Assembly (NCBI GenBank): GCA_900766915.1
Contig: CAAFXE010000353.1
Span: forward strand, 25,897-89,896
Source of the DNA: Lachnospiraceae bacterium
Lineage (GTDB): Bacteria > Bacillota > Clostridia > Lachnospirales > Lachnospiraceae
Length of the DNA stretch: 64,000 bases
Reading direction: 5' to 3'
Position numbers and translations under genes: made by a program. How positions within the stretch are numbered: the first letter of the stretch is position 1; every line of letters begins with the position of its first letter. Below the pieces are notes generated by a model. It saw only the letters and a program-made list of their open reading frames with translations. It did no database searches and was not told the DNA's origin. Shown here piece by piece: positions 1 through 8,422 of this stretch.

Positions 1-1
1 T

Positions 2-1084
2 GCTATCGGACCATACAAGGGAGGTCTTCGTTTCCATCCTTCAGTAAACCAGAGTATTTTAAAATTCCTTGGATTTGAACAGATCTTCAAAAACTCCTTA
101 ACAGGTCTTCCAATCGGAGGCGGTAAAGGTGGTTCCAACTTTGATCCTAAGGGTAAATCTGACAGAGAAGTTATGGCATTCTGCCAGAGCTTTATGACAG
201 AGCTTCAGAAATATATCGGTGCTGATCAGGACGTTCCTGCAGGTGATATCGGTGTAGGTGCCCGTGAAATCGGATATATGTACGGTCAGTACAAGAGACT
301 GAAAGGACTTTATGAAGGAGTGCTTACAGGAAAAGGTCTTACATGGGGCGGTTCTTTAGTTCGTAAACAGGCAACCGGATACGGTCTTGTATACATTCTG
401 GATGAAATGGTAAAAGCAGCCGGCGATACACTGGAAGGAAAGACAGTCATCGTTACAGGTTCCGGTAACGTAGCAATCTACGCAGTAGAAAAAGTTACAC
501 AGCTTGGTGCAAAGGTTGTTGCCATGAATGACTCTAACGGATACATTTATGATGCAAACGGTATCAATCTTGATGTTGTAAAAGAAATCAAAGAAGTTCG
601 CCGTGGACGTATCAAAGAATACGCTGATGCAGTACCAGGTTCTGTTTATACAGAAGGAAAAGGTATCTGGAACATTGCCTGTGATATCTATCTTCCATGT
701 GCAACACAGAATGAACTTGACTTAGATGGTGTAAAAACATTACTGGCTAACGGATGTAAAGTGATCGCAGAAGGTGCGAACATGCCTACTACCAGAGAAG
801 CTACTGACTTTGCAATGGAAAACGGTATGTTGTTCATGCCTGGTAAAGCCGCAAACGCAGGTGGTGTTGCAACCTCAGCATTGGAAATGTCACAGAACAG
901 CATGAGATTAAGCTGGTCTGCTGAAGAAGTAGATGAGAAACTCAAAGGTATCATGAAAGATATCTATGCAAAGGTTTCAGATGCAGCAGCACGTTACGGA
1001 ATGGAAGGAAACTTCGTAGCAGGTGCAAACATTGCCGGATTTGAAAAAGTTGTAGATGCTATGCTGGCTCAGGGTATTGTTTAA
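2..1084 (+). CDS. gdhA: NADP-type glutamate dehydrogenase (3' part)
   Basis: Glutamate dehydrogenase interconverts 2-oxoglutarate plus ammonia and glutamate in the cytoplasm. The reading frame is open from base 2, so the gene starts before the window; 360 codons remain of a family of about 445-450. Visible family signatures are GPYKGGLRFHPSVN near the start of the fragment, the glycine-rich lysine motif PIGGGKGG, and the Rossmann dinucleotide motif GSGNVA in the second half. The first methionine codon after the window edge (173) is internal to the conserved dimer-barrel domain and is not a start. The length and sequence fit the hexameric bacterial type; NADP rather than NAD use is inferred from family resemblance only. 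A clear terminator follows 33 bases after the stop, so it is probably the last gene of its transcript. Confidence 0.95.
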   Translation, partial: AIGPYKGGLRFHPSVNQSILKFLGFEQIFKNSLTGLPIGGGKGGSNFDPKGKSDREVMAFCQSFMTELQKYIGADQDVPAGDIGVGAREIGYMYGQYKRLKGLYEGVLTGKGLTWGGSLVRKQATGYGLVYILDEMVKAAGDTLEGKTVIVTGSGNVAIYAVEKVTQLGAKVVAMNDSNGYIYDANGINLDVVKEIKEVRRGRIKEYADAVPGSVYTEGKGIWNIACDIYLPCATQNELDLDGVKTLLANGCKVIAEGANMPTTREATDFAMENGMLFMPGKAANAGGVATSALEMSQNSMRLSWSAEEVDEKLKGIMKDIYAKVSDAAARYGMEGNFVAGANIAGFEKVVDAMLAQGIV

Positions 1085-1116
1085 TAGTAGAATTTTAAAA
1101 TAATGATGATATGGAG

Positions 1117-1153
1117 AAGTCCTGTAAACTTAAGTTTACGGGGCTTTTCTTTT
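1117..1153 (+). terminator. Rho-independent terminator after gdhA
   Basis: Arms 1117-1131 and 1132-1146 pair over up to 15 positions (a few G-U pairs; the centre forms the loop), followed by a T-rich tract TTCTTTT. It closes the glutamate dehydrogenase transcript. Confidence 0.85.
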
Positions 1154-1267
1154 GGTAGAAGAAAAAGACCATGATTTATTAAAGAAAATGGATTTACTAA
1201 ACCTCAATCTTAGGATATATTAATAAATAGGTAAAAGTAATGTCAGCTTTTTTATGATGGAGGAGTT

Positions 1268-1891
1268 ATGGCGACAAAAGCACTGAACCGAAAGGACTTT
1301 GAAGTGTTACTGGACGAGACGATCTCACTGATGGATCGTGCCATTATTTTTGCAACCCGTGCCCATTCGGGCACTTACCGAAAAGGGACGAAGATACCGT
1401 ATATCGTGCATCCCATAGAGGCTGCGGCCATTGTGGCGACCATGACCGATGACCCTGATATGATTGCGGCTGCGGTGCTCCATGACGTGGTGGAGGATAC
1501 GGATGCTACCGTGGAGGAAATCGGATTTTTCTTTAATGAACACATTGCGAAGCTGGTGGAGGCAGAAAGTGAAAACAAAAGAAAGGACCAGCCGCCCCAG
1601 GAGACCTGGATGCTCCGTAAAATGGAGACTTTGGACTTTTTAAAGAACCATGCAGGCAGAGAGGCAAAGATTCTTGCCCTGGCGGACAAGCTTTCCAACA
1701 TGCGTGCCATCCACAGAGACCAGCAGATTCTGGGTGATGCCCTGTGGCAGCGGTTTAATGAAAAGCAAAAGGAAAAGCACGCATGGATGTACCGACAGGT
1801 GGCGGAAGCCTTGTCGGAGCTTTCTGATACCCTTGCCTGGCAGGAATACGATGAACTTGTAAGAGATACCTTTGAGGTGTATAACATATAG
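1268..1891 (+). CDS. Small HD-domain protein, (p)ppGpp-hydrolase-like
   Basis: A 207-residue stand-alone HD phosphohydrolase. The residues that bind the metal in Rel/SpoT hydrolase domains are present with the same spacing as in characterised Rel enzymes: H48, H72-D73, E76-D77 and D140 (in LADKLSNMR). Only the hydrolase half is present; there is no synthetase, TGS or ACT domain, so it resembles small alarmone hydrolases (MESH1/SAH type). A good ribosome site GGAGGAG lies just before the ATG. The gene is alone, 183 bases after gdhA, and uppP follows in the same direction after 65 bases. Substrate is inferred: (p)ppGpp is most likely, but family members can also act on other nucleotides such as NADPH. 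A full-length Rel enzyme is encoded at 49202-51505. Confidence 0.85.
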   Translation: MATKALNRKDFEVLLDETISLMDRAIIFATRAHSGTYRKGTKIPYIVHPIEAAAIVATMTDDPDMIAAAVLHDVVEDTDATVEEIGFFFNEHIAKLVEAESENKRKDQPPQETWMLRKMETLDFLKNHAGREAKILALADKLSNMRAIHRDQQILGDALWQRFNEKQKEKHAWMYRQVAEALSELSDTLAWQEYDELVRDTFEVYNI

Positions 1892-1956
1892 TGACGGCTC
1901 TCCACATAGGATAAAAAATAAACAAGTGCCAAAAGCAAAAGAAGGAGTAATAATTC

Positions 1957-2778
1957 ATGATCATTGAAATTTTAAAAACAATTCTGATTGGAATCGTAGA
2001 AGGAATTACGGAGTGGCTTCCGGTCAGCAGTACCGGACATATGATTCTTCTGGAGGAGTTTGTACACCTGAATGTGACAGAAGAATTTATGAAAATGTTT
2101 AATGTGGTGATTCAGCTGGGAGCAATCTTTGCAGTCATCGTACTGTTTTTTCCGAAGCTTTGGCCCTTTACCACGAAAGAAAAGGGCTGGATCAAAAAGG
2201 ATACCTGGATGATGTGGTTTAAGGTTATCGTGGGAGTACTTCCTGCAGCGGTGCTGGGACTTCTTTTTGATGACATGTTAGATGCCATGTTCTATAATTA
2301 TCAGACTGTTTCAGTGACATTGATCCTCTACGGTGTTCTTTTCATCCTGGTAGAAAACTGGAACAAAAAGAGAAGACCAAAGATTCGCACCATTCAGGAT
2401 CTGTCTTTCAAAACAGCATTTCTGATCGGTATGTTTCAGGTGCTTTCGCTGATTCCGGGAACATCCCGTTCCGGAGCAACGATTCTTGGAGCCCTGATCT
2501 TAGGATGTTCCCGCTATATCGGTGCGGAGTTTAGCTTCTTTCTGGCAATTCCGGTCATGTTTGGAGCAAGCCTTTTAAAGATCGTGAAATTCGGATTTAG
2601 TTTTTCGGGTGAAGAGGTTGCTATTTTAGTGACAGGTATGATTACCGCATTTATCGTTTCCATGGTATGCATCAAGCTGTTGATGGGCTATGTGAAGAAA
2701 CATGATTTTAAAGTTTTTGGATATTACCGAATTGTGCTGGGCGTCATCGTCTTAGCTTACTTTTTGATTTTCGGATAG
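1957..2778 (+). CDS. uppP: Undecaprenyl-diphosphate phosphatase
   Basis: UppP (BacA) removes one phosphate from undecaprenyl diphosphate at the membrane, recycling the lipid carrier of peptidoglycan synthesis; high dosage is known to give bacitracin resistance. The 273-residue length is normal. Both family signatures are visible: EGITEWLPVSSTGH at residues 16-29 with the catalytic glutamates E16 and E20, and PGTSRSG at residues 167-173 with the conserved arginine. Hydrophobic segments run through the whole protein, as expected for a polytopic membrane enzyme. The start has the ribosome site AGAAGGAG about 10 bases upstream. No partner gene is evident; galK follows after 92 bases that contain a repeat fragment. 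Confidence 0.97.
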   Translation: MIIEILKTILIGIVEGITEWLPVSSTGHMILLEEFVHLNVTEEFMKMFNVVIQLGAIFAVIVLFFPKLWPFTTKEKGWIKKDTWMMWFKVIVGVLPAAVLGLLFDDMLDAMFYNYQTVSVTLILYGVLFILVENWNKKRRPKIRTIQDLSFKTAFLIGMFQVLSLIPGTSRSGATILGALILGCSRYIGAEFSFFLAIPVMFGASLLKIVKFGFSFSGEEVAILVTGMITAFIVSMVCIKLLMGYVKKHDFKVFGYYRIVLGVIVLAYFLIFG

Positions 2779-2788
2779 TATGGGAAAT

Positions 2789-2838
2789 ATAACTGTTGAA
2801 AAGCCATGATTTATTTCCGTAAGGTACTGAACAGATAC
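2789..2838 (-). repeat. Shrunken derivative of the 131-bp intergenic repeat
   Basis: Bases 2821-2838 are the exact reverse complement of the first 18 bases of the repeat copy at 44508. The other end (2789-2803) resembles the opposite terminus of the family (AACTGTTGAAAAGCC here against AACTGTTTAGAAGCC in the short element at 33711). The middle of the full element is missing, so this looks like an internal deletion derivative lying between uppP and galK, read on the minus strand. Confidence 0.6.
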
Positions 2839-2870
2839 CGATACTTTAAGATGAAGGTGGGAATTGCTGT

Positions 2871-4037
2871 ATGAAGGAAAAATTACTGAAAAAATTCGAA
2901 GAAATTTATGGAACCAGTGAGGATGCAAAAGTTTATTTTGCACCGGGAAGAGTCAATCTCATTGGAGAGCATACAGACTACAACGGAGGACATGTGCTGC
3001 CATGTGCGCTGACCATCGGAACCTACGTTGTGGCAAAAAAACGGCAGGATAAGAAACTGCGTTTTTATTCTATGAATTATCAGGAAAGCGGAATTACAGA
3101 AGGAGCCCTGGGCGACTTGAAATACCGCCGCAGTAATGGATGGACCAATTATCCCATCGGCATTTTATGGACTTATCAGAAAAAAGGATATCGCATCCAC
3201 AGCGGTTTTGATATGCTGCTTTACGGAGATATTCCAAGCGGTGCCGGTCTTGGAACCTCAGCTTCCATCGGGGTGGCTTTGGGACTGATGATCCGGGAGA
3301 TGTTTGAAATCGATGATATTACCAACGAGGACATTGCCCTGTTTGGCCAGTATGCGGAAAATGAGTTCCACGGCATCAACTGTGGAATCATGGATCAGTT
3401 TGCCAGTGCCATGGGTAAGAAGGATATGGCAATTTTTCTTGATACCAGTGACCTTCGTTACAGCTATGCACCGTTGAATATGAAAGAATATGCACTCGTC
3501 ATTACCAACAGCCATAAGGCAAGAGGTGCTTTTGATGCGAAATACAATGAGCGTCGTCATGAATGTGAACGAGCCCTGGCGCAGCTTCAAAGTGTGGCGG
3601 CCATTCAGTCTTTGGGAGAACTGACACCGGAATGTTACGAGCAGATCAAGGAAATGATCGTGGAGCCGGTGCTGGTAAAACGAGCAGCTCATGCTGTTTA
3701 TGAAAACCAGAGGACCATTGACGCCATTGACGCTTTAACGGCGGGTGACATGGCAAGGTTTGGGCGACTGATGATTGAATCCCACCGATCCTTAAGAGAT
3801 AATTATGAGGTTACCGGAAGGGAGTTAGATACTCTGGTGGAAGAAGCCCTGAAAGTACCGGGAGTTTTAGGGTCCCGTATGACCGGCGGTGGTTTTGGCG
3901 GCTGCACGGTTACCTTAATGAAACGGGAGGCCATAGAGCATTTCATCATCGAGGTTGGAAAAAATTATACAGAAAAAACCGGGTATTACGCTGAATTTTA
4001 CAATATAGAAGTGGGAGACGGTGCAAGGGCACTGTAG
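2871..4037 (+). CDS. galK: Galactokinase
   Basis: Galactokinase phosphorylates alpha-D-galactose with ATP, the first step of the Leloir pathway. At 388 residues it is full length. The three GHMP-kinase signatures are present: the galactokinase motif GRVNLIGEHTDYNGG at residues 26-40, the ATP-binding motif PSGAGLGTSAS near residues 120-130, and the C-terminal MTGGGFGGCT near residues 337-346. The start follows the purine-rich AAGGTGGG about 10 bases upstream. galT and galE are not in the window. It would handle galactose released by the GH36 alpha-galactosidase encoded at 31506, though it is not in that operon. Confidence 0.97.
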   Translation: MKEKLLKKFEEIYGTSEDAKVYFAPGRVNLIGEHTDYNGGHVLPCALTIGTYVVAKKRQDKKLRFYSMNYQESGITEGALGDLKYRRSNGWTNYPIGILWTYQKKGYRIHSGFDMLLYGDIPSGAGLGTSASIGVALGLMIREMFEIDDITNEDIALFGQYAENEFHGINCGIMDQFASAMGKKDMAIFLDTSDLRYSYAPLNMKEYALVITNSHKARGAFDAKYNERRHECERALAQLQSVAAIQSLGELTPECYEQIKEMIVEPVLVKRAAHAVYENQRTIDAIDALTAGDMARFGRLMIESHRSLRDNYEVTGRELDTLVEEALKVPGVLGSRMTGGGFGGCTVTLMKREAIEHFIIEVGKNYTEKTGYYAEFYNIEVGDGARAL

Positions 4038-4059
4038 CAGATACCCAGGGGAGGATTAC

Positions 4060-4521
4060 ATGACAGAGGAAAAGAAATCTCAGATTAGAAAATATATTAC
4101 ATGGGCAGAACTGGCTTTGGTATTGATTCTGGTTATTTATCTCATTTATGGACTGGTAACGAAAAATTCCAATCAGCTGATCTTTAATATCATGGCGATT
4201 GTTTTAGTGCTTGGCTGTGTGATATTAAATGACATTGTAGAACCGTATTTGACAGAATGTTTTGCGAACATGGACCAGTTTCGTATGGAAGCTTACAAAA
4301 AGTATGTATTATGGGATGTGGCATCCATGGCAGGGCTACTCTTTTTTGTGCTGAATTTCACAGAAAACAGTACCATATTTATCTATGGAGGACTCATGTT
4401 ATTCTTTGTGGGAAGCAGACAGAAACGTCCTTACCGCTCCGCATATCTTGGGGAAGTAACAAAAGAGGATGTAGAGGCGGCAAAACAGGCAGCAGATACC
4501 AGTATAACTCACGAGGAATAA
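4060..4521 (+). CDS. Small integral membrane protein, function unknown
   Basis: I do not recognise this protein. It has 153 residues with a short charged N-terminus, about four hydrophobic segments (roughly residues 14-32, 38-56, 80-98 and 102-120) and a charged C-terminal tail rich in Glu and Lys, typical of an inner-membrane protein with cytoplasmic ends. The frame is open upstream to 4021, but the ATG at 4060 has the ribosome site AGGGGAGG six bases before it, so I chose it. It lies 22 bases after galK and its stop is followed by rarA after one base, so it is likely co-transcribed with both. Confidence 0.75.
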   Translation: MTEEKKSQIRKYITWAELALVLILVIYLIYGLVTKNSNQLIFNIMAIVLVLGCVILNDIVEPYLTECFANMDQFRMEAYKKYVLWDVASMAGLLFFVLNFTENSTIFIYGGLMLFFVGSRQKRPYRSAYLGEVTKEDVEAAKQAADTSITHEE

Positions 4522-4522
4522 G

Positions 4523-5842
4523 ATGGATTTATTTGATTATATGAGAGAACAGAAGATGGAGGTGGAATCGCCCCTGGCGTCCCGCCTTCGTCCGACTACT
4601 TTAGAGGAAGTGGTAGGTCAGAAACATATTATCGGAGAAGATAAGCTGCTCTATCGTGCCATCAAGGCGGATAAACTGGGCAGCATTATTTTTTATGGCC
4701 CGCCGGGAACCGGAAAGACAACTCTGGCAAAAGTTATCGCCAATACAACCAGTGCGGAATTTACCCAGTTAAATGCTACCGTTGCAGGCAAAAAGGATAT
4801 GGAAGAGATCGTCCGGGGTGCAAAAGAACGTTTGGGCATGTATGGAAAAAAGACCATCCTGTTTGTTGACGAAATTCACCGTTTCAACAAGGGACAGCAG
4901 GATTATCTGTTACCCTTTGTGGAAGACGGGACGCTGATCTTAATCGGGGCTACCACGGAAAATCCTTATTTTGAGGTCAATGGGGCGTTGATCTCCAGAT
5001 CCCTGATCTTTGAGTTAAGGCCGTTGGAGAAAGAAGATATTAAGACACTTCTGAGGCGTGCAGTATATGATGAGAAGAAAGGCATGGGTTCCTTCCATGC
5101 AGAGATAGACGAGGATGCCCTGGAATTTCTGGCGGATATTTCCGGCGGAGATGCAAGAAATGCACTCAATGCGGTAGAGCTTGGTATTTTAACTACAAAG
5201 CGCGGTGAAGACGGAAAGATCCATATTACGTTGGATGTGGCATCCGAATGTATTCAAAAAAGAGTTGTCCGGTATGATAAGACGGGGGACAACCATTATG
5301 ATACCATTTCTGCTTTTATCAAGAGTATGCGAGGTTCGGACCCTGATGCGGCGGTATATTATCTGGCAAAAATGCTGTATGCCGGAGAGGATGTGAAGTT
5401 TATTGCCAGAAGGATTATGATCTGTGCCTCAGAGGATGTTGGAAATGCAGACCCCATGGCACTGACAGTGGCAGTCAGTGCGGCCCAGGCTGTGGAGCGG
5501 GTCGGTATGCCGGAATCCCAGATCATATTATCCCAGGCGGCGTCCTATGTAGCCTGTGCACCAAAAAGTAATTCCGCCTGCAATGCGATCTTTGCGGCTA
5601 TGGATAGTGTGAAGAATGTAAAAACTACAGTTCCTGTGCATCTTCAGGATGCCCATTACCGGGGTTCTGCAGATCTCGGGCATGGAGTGGGGTACAAATA
5701 TGCCCATGACTATCCGAATCATTATGTAAAACAGCAGTACCTGCCGGATGAGATTAAGGATGAAAGGTTTTACATTCCGTCAGAAAACGGATATGAGAAA
5801 AACATTCGGGAATATTTTAAGAAAATTAAAGAGGAATCATAA
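4523..5842 (+). CDS. rarA: Replication-associated recombination protein A (AAA+ ATPase)
   Basis: RarA (MgsA) is a clamp-loader-like AAA+ ATPase acting at stalled replication forks. The 439-residue length is normal. The Walker A motif GPPGTGKT is at residues 59-66 and Walker B with FVDEIHRFNKGQQD has D116-E117; sensor GATTEN follows, and the C-terminal MgsA tetramerisation domain (around SAAQAVERVGMPE and YKYAHDYPNHYV) is intact. The ribosome site GAGGA overlaps the stop codon of the preceding membrane-protein gene, which suggests translational coupling. A strong bidirectional terminator follows immediately. Confidence 0.96.
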   Translation: MDLFDYMREQKMEVESPLASRLRPTTLEEVVGQKHIIGEDKLLYRAIKADKLGSIIFYGPPGTGKTTLAKVIANTTSAEFTQLNATVAGKKDMEEIVRGAKERLGMYGKKTILFVDEIHRFNKGQQDYLLPFVEDGTLILIGATTENPYFEVNGALISRSLIFELRPLEKEDIKTLLRRAVYDEKKGMGSFHAEIDEDALEFLADISGGDARNALNAVELGILTTKRGEDGKIHITLDVASECIQKRVVRYDKTGDNHYDTISAFIKSMRGSDPDAAVYYLAKMLYAGEDVKFIARRIMICASEDVGNADPMALTVAVSAAQAVERVGMPESQIILSQAASYVACAPKSNSACNAIFAAMDSVKNVKTTVPVHLQDAHYRGSADLGHGVGYKYAHDYPNHYVKQQYLPDEIKDERFYIPSENGYEKNIREYFKKIKEES

Positions 5843-5844
5843 GA

Positions 5845-5880
5845 AAAGAACCTTCTGCGAAAGTGACAGAAGGTTCTTTT
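5845..5880. terminator. Bidirectional terminator between rarA and the HTH gene
   Basis: A perfect 12-bp stem with arms AAGAACCTTCTG and CAGAAGGTTCTT encloses a short loop. A-tracts and T-tracts flank both sides, so it can end transcripts from rarA (+) and from the convergent HTH gene (-). Confidence 0.9.
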
Positions 5881-5881
5881 C

Positions 5882-6451
5882 TTATATCATGATCGGAGCC
5901 TGATAATCAGCCCCTAAAAGTTCTTTTTTCTTGGTTTGAAATTCCCAGAAATAATCCTCCTTAACATCGCTCCATTGATGGGTAAAACGGTCATAGACCT
6001 GTAGATAACCTTCCAGCTTAGGATGGGAACGGACGGTGTTGGTAAGATATTCTTCACCTGTCAGGGGATTGATATCACCCTGGATCACCGGTTTTTTGAG
6101 AAGATTTGGAACTTTCAGTACACTTCCATCAGCGGTGGTGACCTTCTGATGATAGGAAACAGCCGCAGATGGAGAAGTCGTCTGGCTTGTGGGTGTCAAA
6201 AGTTCCGTGGCAGGATAAGGAGCGGAGGGTTCTTCCTTAGGAATCAGCTGGATGGACACCTCGCAGTCCAACAATGCTGCCAGAGTATGCATATCCTGCT
6301 CCTGGAAGTTATCCCGACGGAGCCGCTGGCTTAAGTTCTGCCGGGTCATTTTCACTCCTGTTCTGGCTTCATAAATGTTGGCCAGCTCCTGGATAGATAT
6401 GTTTTTTCTGTTCATCATAACCTTGAGCTGTTCACCGAATGTAAGTTTCAT
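5882..6451 (-). CDS. HTH-domain protein with unknown C-terminal region
   Basis: A 189-residue protein. Residues 1-60 look like an XRE/Cro-type helix-turn-helix: FGEQLKVMMNRKNISIQELA, a turn, then a recognition-helix-like TRQNLSQRLRR. A proline/serine/threonine-rich linker (about 75-105) leads to a C-terminal part I cannot assign, ending in a tryptophan-containing segment (SDVKEDYFWEFQTKKKELLG). DNA binding is inferred from the N-terminus only. It is convergent with rarA and divergent from the lipoprotein gene at 6767. A perfect 16-bp palindrome sits 24 bases upstream of its start and could be its own operator. Confidence 0.7.
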   Translation of the reverse strand: MKLTFGEQLKVMMNRKNISIQELANIYEARTGVKMTRQNLSQRLRRDNFQEQDMHTLAALLDCEVSIQLIPKEEPSAPYPATELLTPTSQTTSPSAAVSYHQKVTTADGSVLKVPNLLKKPVIQGDINPLTGEEYLTNTVRSHPKLEGYLQVYDRFTHQWSDVKEDYFWEFQTKKKELLGADYQAPIMI

Positions 6452-6475
6452 GGAAATCCCTTCTTTCGTATCATG

Positions 6476-6491
6476 TTCCTGACGTCAGGAA
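6476..6491. promoter_or_regulatory. Perfect 16-bp palindrome upstream of the HTH gene
   Basis: TTCCTGACGTCAGGAA is perfectly self-complementary and lies in the leader/promoter region of the minus-strand HTH gene. Two direct copies of GTCTTTTATA (6500-6509 and 6511-6520) follow it; on the minus strand they give TATAAAAGAC, a possible -10 area. It may be an operator, possibly for the adjacent HTH protein; this is inference. Confidence 0.45.
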
Positions 6492-6766
6492 TTTTTCCTG
6501 TCTTTTATACGTCTTTTATATACCATCATAATAATACATATTTAGCTAACAGTAAACAAAAAAGTTTCGCATAGAACAGGAACACCTTCAGGAAAACTTA
6601 AGAAATAATATGCATTTTTTTTGTATTTTTACAGTAGAATCATGTTATGATGTAAATATGCTTTATTTACGAAGCATATTTTGCACGGATTTAAGCCTTA
6701 TATCTGAAGATAAAGGAACAGATATAATAACTTTTAGGAAAACAGGCGGAATAAAGAGGATTGATT
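6492..6766. other. Divergent intergenic region with leader hairpin
   Basis: About 315 bases separate the divergent HTH and lipoprotein genes. The region is AT-rich. Besides the palindrome at 6476, it holds a hairpin at 6656-6679 (arms ATATGCTT and AAGCATAT) in the presumed leader of the lipoprotein gene. I could not fix a good -35/-10 pair for either direction and see no gene in it. Confidence 0.4.
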
Positions 6767-8311
6767 ATGAAAAAGAGATTAAGCAAAATGATGTTGCTGG
6801 GAATTGGGGCTGCCCTGCTGCTGACAGGATGTAAAAAGAAAGAAGAAGCCCCTGTAGCAGAAGAAACCCCGGAAATTATTGTGGAAGAAGTGGTACCGGA
6901 AACACCGGAAGAAACTGAAAATGAAATTCCTCTTTCTATACATACAAAGGTAAATGATAAGACCTATTATTTTGAGGATGGGGAAAATGCCTATTTATAC
7001 CTTCAATACTGTGATGTAACAGTGGAAGGTGATGGTTATGAAAAAGTAAAAAGAAATATTGAAAACTGGTCTCTGGAAAGAAGCGAAGGCCTTCGGAGTT
7101 TATATACCTCCTTCGAGGAACAGGCAGTAGCTTCTGGTGCACAGGAACAGGAGGATTTTTACGGATATACGCTTTATCAGACGGTTCAGACTGCCAGGGT
7201 TGATGACGCAGTGGTAAGTCTTTTGGATGATACTTCTCAGTATATTGGCGGAAATCATGGAGAGTTTTACAGGGAAGGAATCAACTTTGACACTCAAACA
7301 GGCAAAAGGCTGGAACTTTCCGAACTGTTTACAGATTACGATCATTTTATTGAGGATGCCAAAGAGAGGATCATTTATGAGTTAAAGGATCGTTATGAGG
7401 ATGAACTGGCAGCGGACTATGAATCGACTGTTCGTGCTATGTGGCAGGATGGGAAAGAGCCCCAGTGGTATTTGGATGCATCAGGAATTATCATTGTCCT
7501 GCAGGAGTATTCTGTAGGTGATTACTCTATGGGTGCTCCGGAAATATGTTTCCCCTACAGTGAATATAAAGCATACATAAAAGAAAACTATCTGCCTGCA
7601 GATGGTGATGGAGTGGCAATTTTTCAGGAAAATCAGGAGGTGTTTTTCACATTACCGGATACCCGGGAGAATGTGTCTTTAATGCTCCTTCGGGAGGAAG
7701 GAGAGGATGGAATCTCCTACAGTTCTTTGTGGCTTGGTCAAAGCGAATTAAAGCTGGAGGAATATCTGACATTAGGTAAATCCTATCTTGTCAGACACAA
7801 TGGAGAAGTCTATTGTATGTTAGAGGTGGATCGTGCTTCCGATGATTATGAAACAAGTATTTATCGCCTGACAAATGGTATTATTGAGAAAATAGATATG
7901 ATCACAGCATCCATTGATGGAGGAAATATCAATTCTCATGAGGTAAAAATGGAATCCTGGATTTATTTTCTGGGAACCTACGGTGGCGTGAAAACCTACA
8001 ATTTTCAGGATGGGGAACACTTTGTCACAGAGGATATGGAGTATCTTCTGGAAAGAAACCAGTATGTGTTAACGTCCAAAACAGATCTTCCGGTACAGTT
8101 AGAGGGCGAGGAGACAGAGAGTGTTCTTCCGGCGGGAAGCAATATTATTTTAAATGCCACAGACGGAGAGACCTATGTGAAGTTCACAATACAGGAGACC
8201 GGACAGACCGGCACGATGATGGTGCAGAGGGATTCAAACGATTACTATCAGATCACGATCAACGGTATAAACGAGAACGCTTGTTTTGAGATGCTGCCCT
8301 ATGCAGGCTAA
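6767..8311 (+). CDS. DUF3298 (RsiV-like) lipoprotein
   Basis: A 514-residue exported lipoprotein. The N-terminus is a lipoprotein signal (Lys/Arg start, hydrophobic core, lipobox LLTGC with C22), followed by an acidic Glu/Pro-rich linker to about residue 55. The region around residues 140-275 has the hallmarks of the DUF3298/DUF4163 fold known from the lysozyme-sensing anti-sigma factor RsiV: YIGGNHGEFY, NFDTQTGKRLELSELF and a tyrosine/proline-rich GAPEICFPYSEYKAYI. The C-terminal ~230 residues are unassigned. I chose ATG 6767 over a TTG at 6761 because AGAGGA ends six bases before the ATG. There is no sigma-factor gene beside it; instead a two-component system follows, so an extracytoplasmic sensing role linked to that system is possible but unproven. 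Confidence 0.8.
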   Translation: MKKRLSKMMLLGIGAALLLTGCKKKEEAPVAEETPEIIVEEVVPETPEETENEIPLSIHTKVNDKTYYFEDGENAYLYLQYCDVTVEGDGYEKVKRNIENWSLERSEGLRSLYTSFEEQAVASGAQEQEDFYGYTLYQTVQTARVDDAVVSLLDDTSQYIGGNHGEFYREGINFDTQTGKRLELSELFTDYDHFIEDAKERIIYELKDRYEDELAADYESTVRAMWQDGKEPQWYLDASGIIIVLQEYSVGDYSMGAPEICFPYSEYKAYIKENYLPADGDGVAIFQENQEVFFTLPDTRENVSLMLLREEGEDGISYSSLWLGQSELKLEEYLTLGKSYLVRHNGEVYCMLEVDRASDDYETSIYRLTNGIIEKIDMITASIDGGNINSHEVKMESWIYFLGTYGGVKTYNFQDGEHFVTEDMEYLLERNQYVLTSKTDLPVQLEGEETESVLPAGSNIILNATDGETYVKFTIQETGQTGTMMVQRDSNDYYQITINGINENACFEMLPYAG

Positions 8312-8319
8312 ATAAACAA

Positions 8320-8370
8320 AAAGAATCTTTAGAAAATTTTTAGAATTTCCTGAAGGTTCTTTTTTGTTTT
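8320..8370 (+). terminator. Terminator after the DUF3298 lipoprotein gene
   Basis: Arms around 8320-8332 and 8350-8362 pair over 13 positions (some G-U) with an 17-base AT-rich loop, followed by a T-run. It separates the lipoprotein gene from the two-component genes. Confidence 0.75.
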
Positions 8371-8422
8371 ACAGTTTATGTTATACTCATACATGAAACC
8401 ACGAGGTCAGGAGGAACAGGTG

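Noticed and set aside
1375..1938. A 187-codon minus-strand frame opposite the HD-domain gene
   Set aside because: It is antisense to a gene with a clear family assignment, Ser/Ala-rich as expected from a shadow frame, and without a ribosome site.
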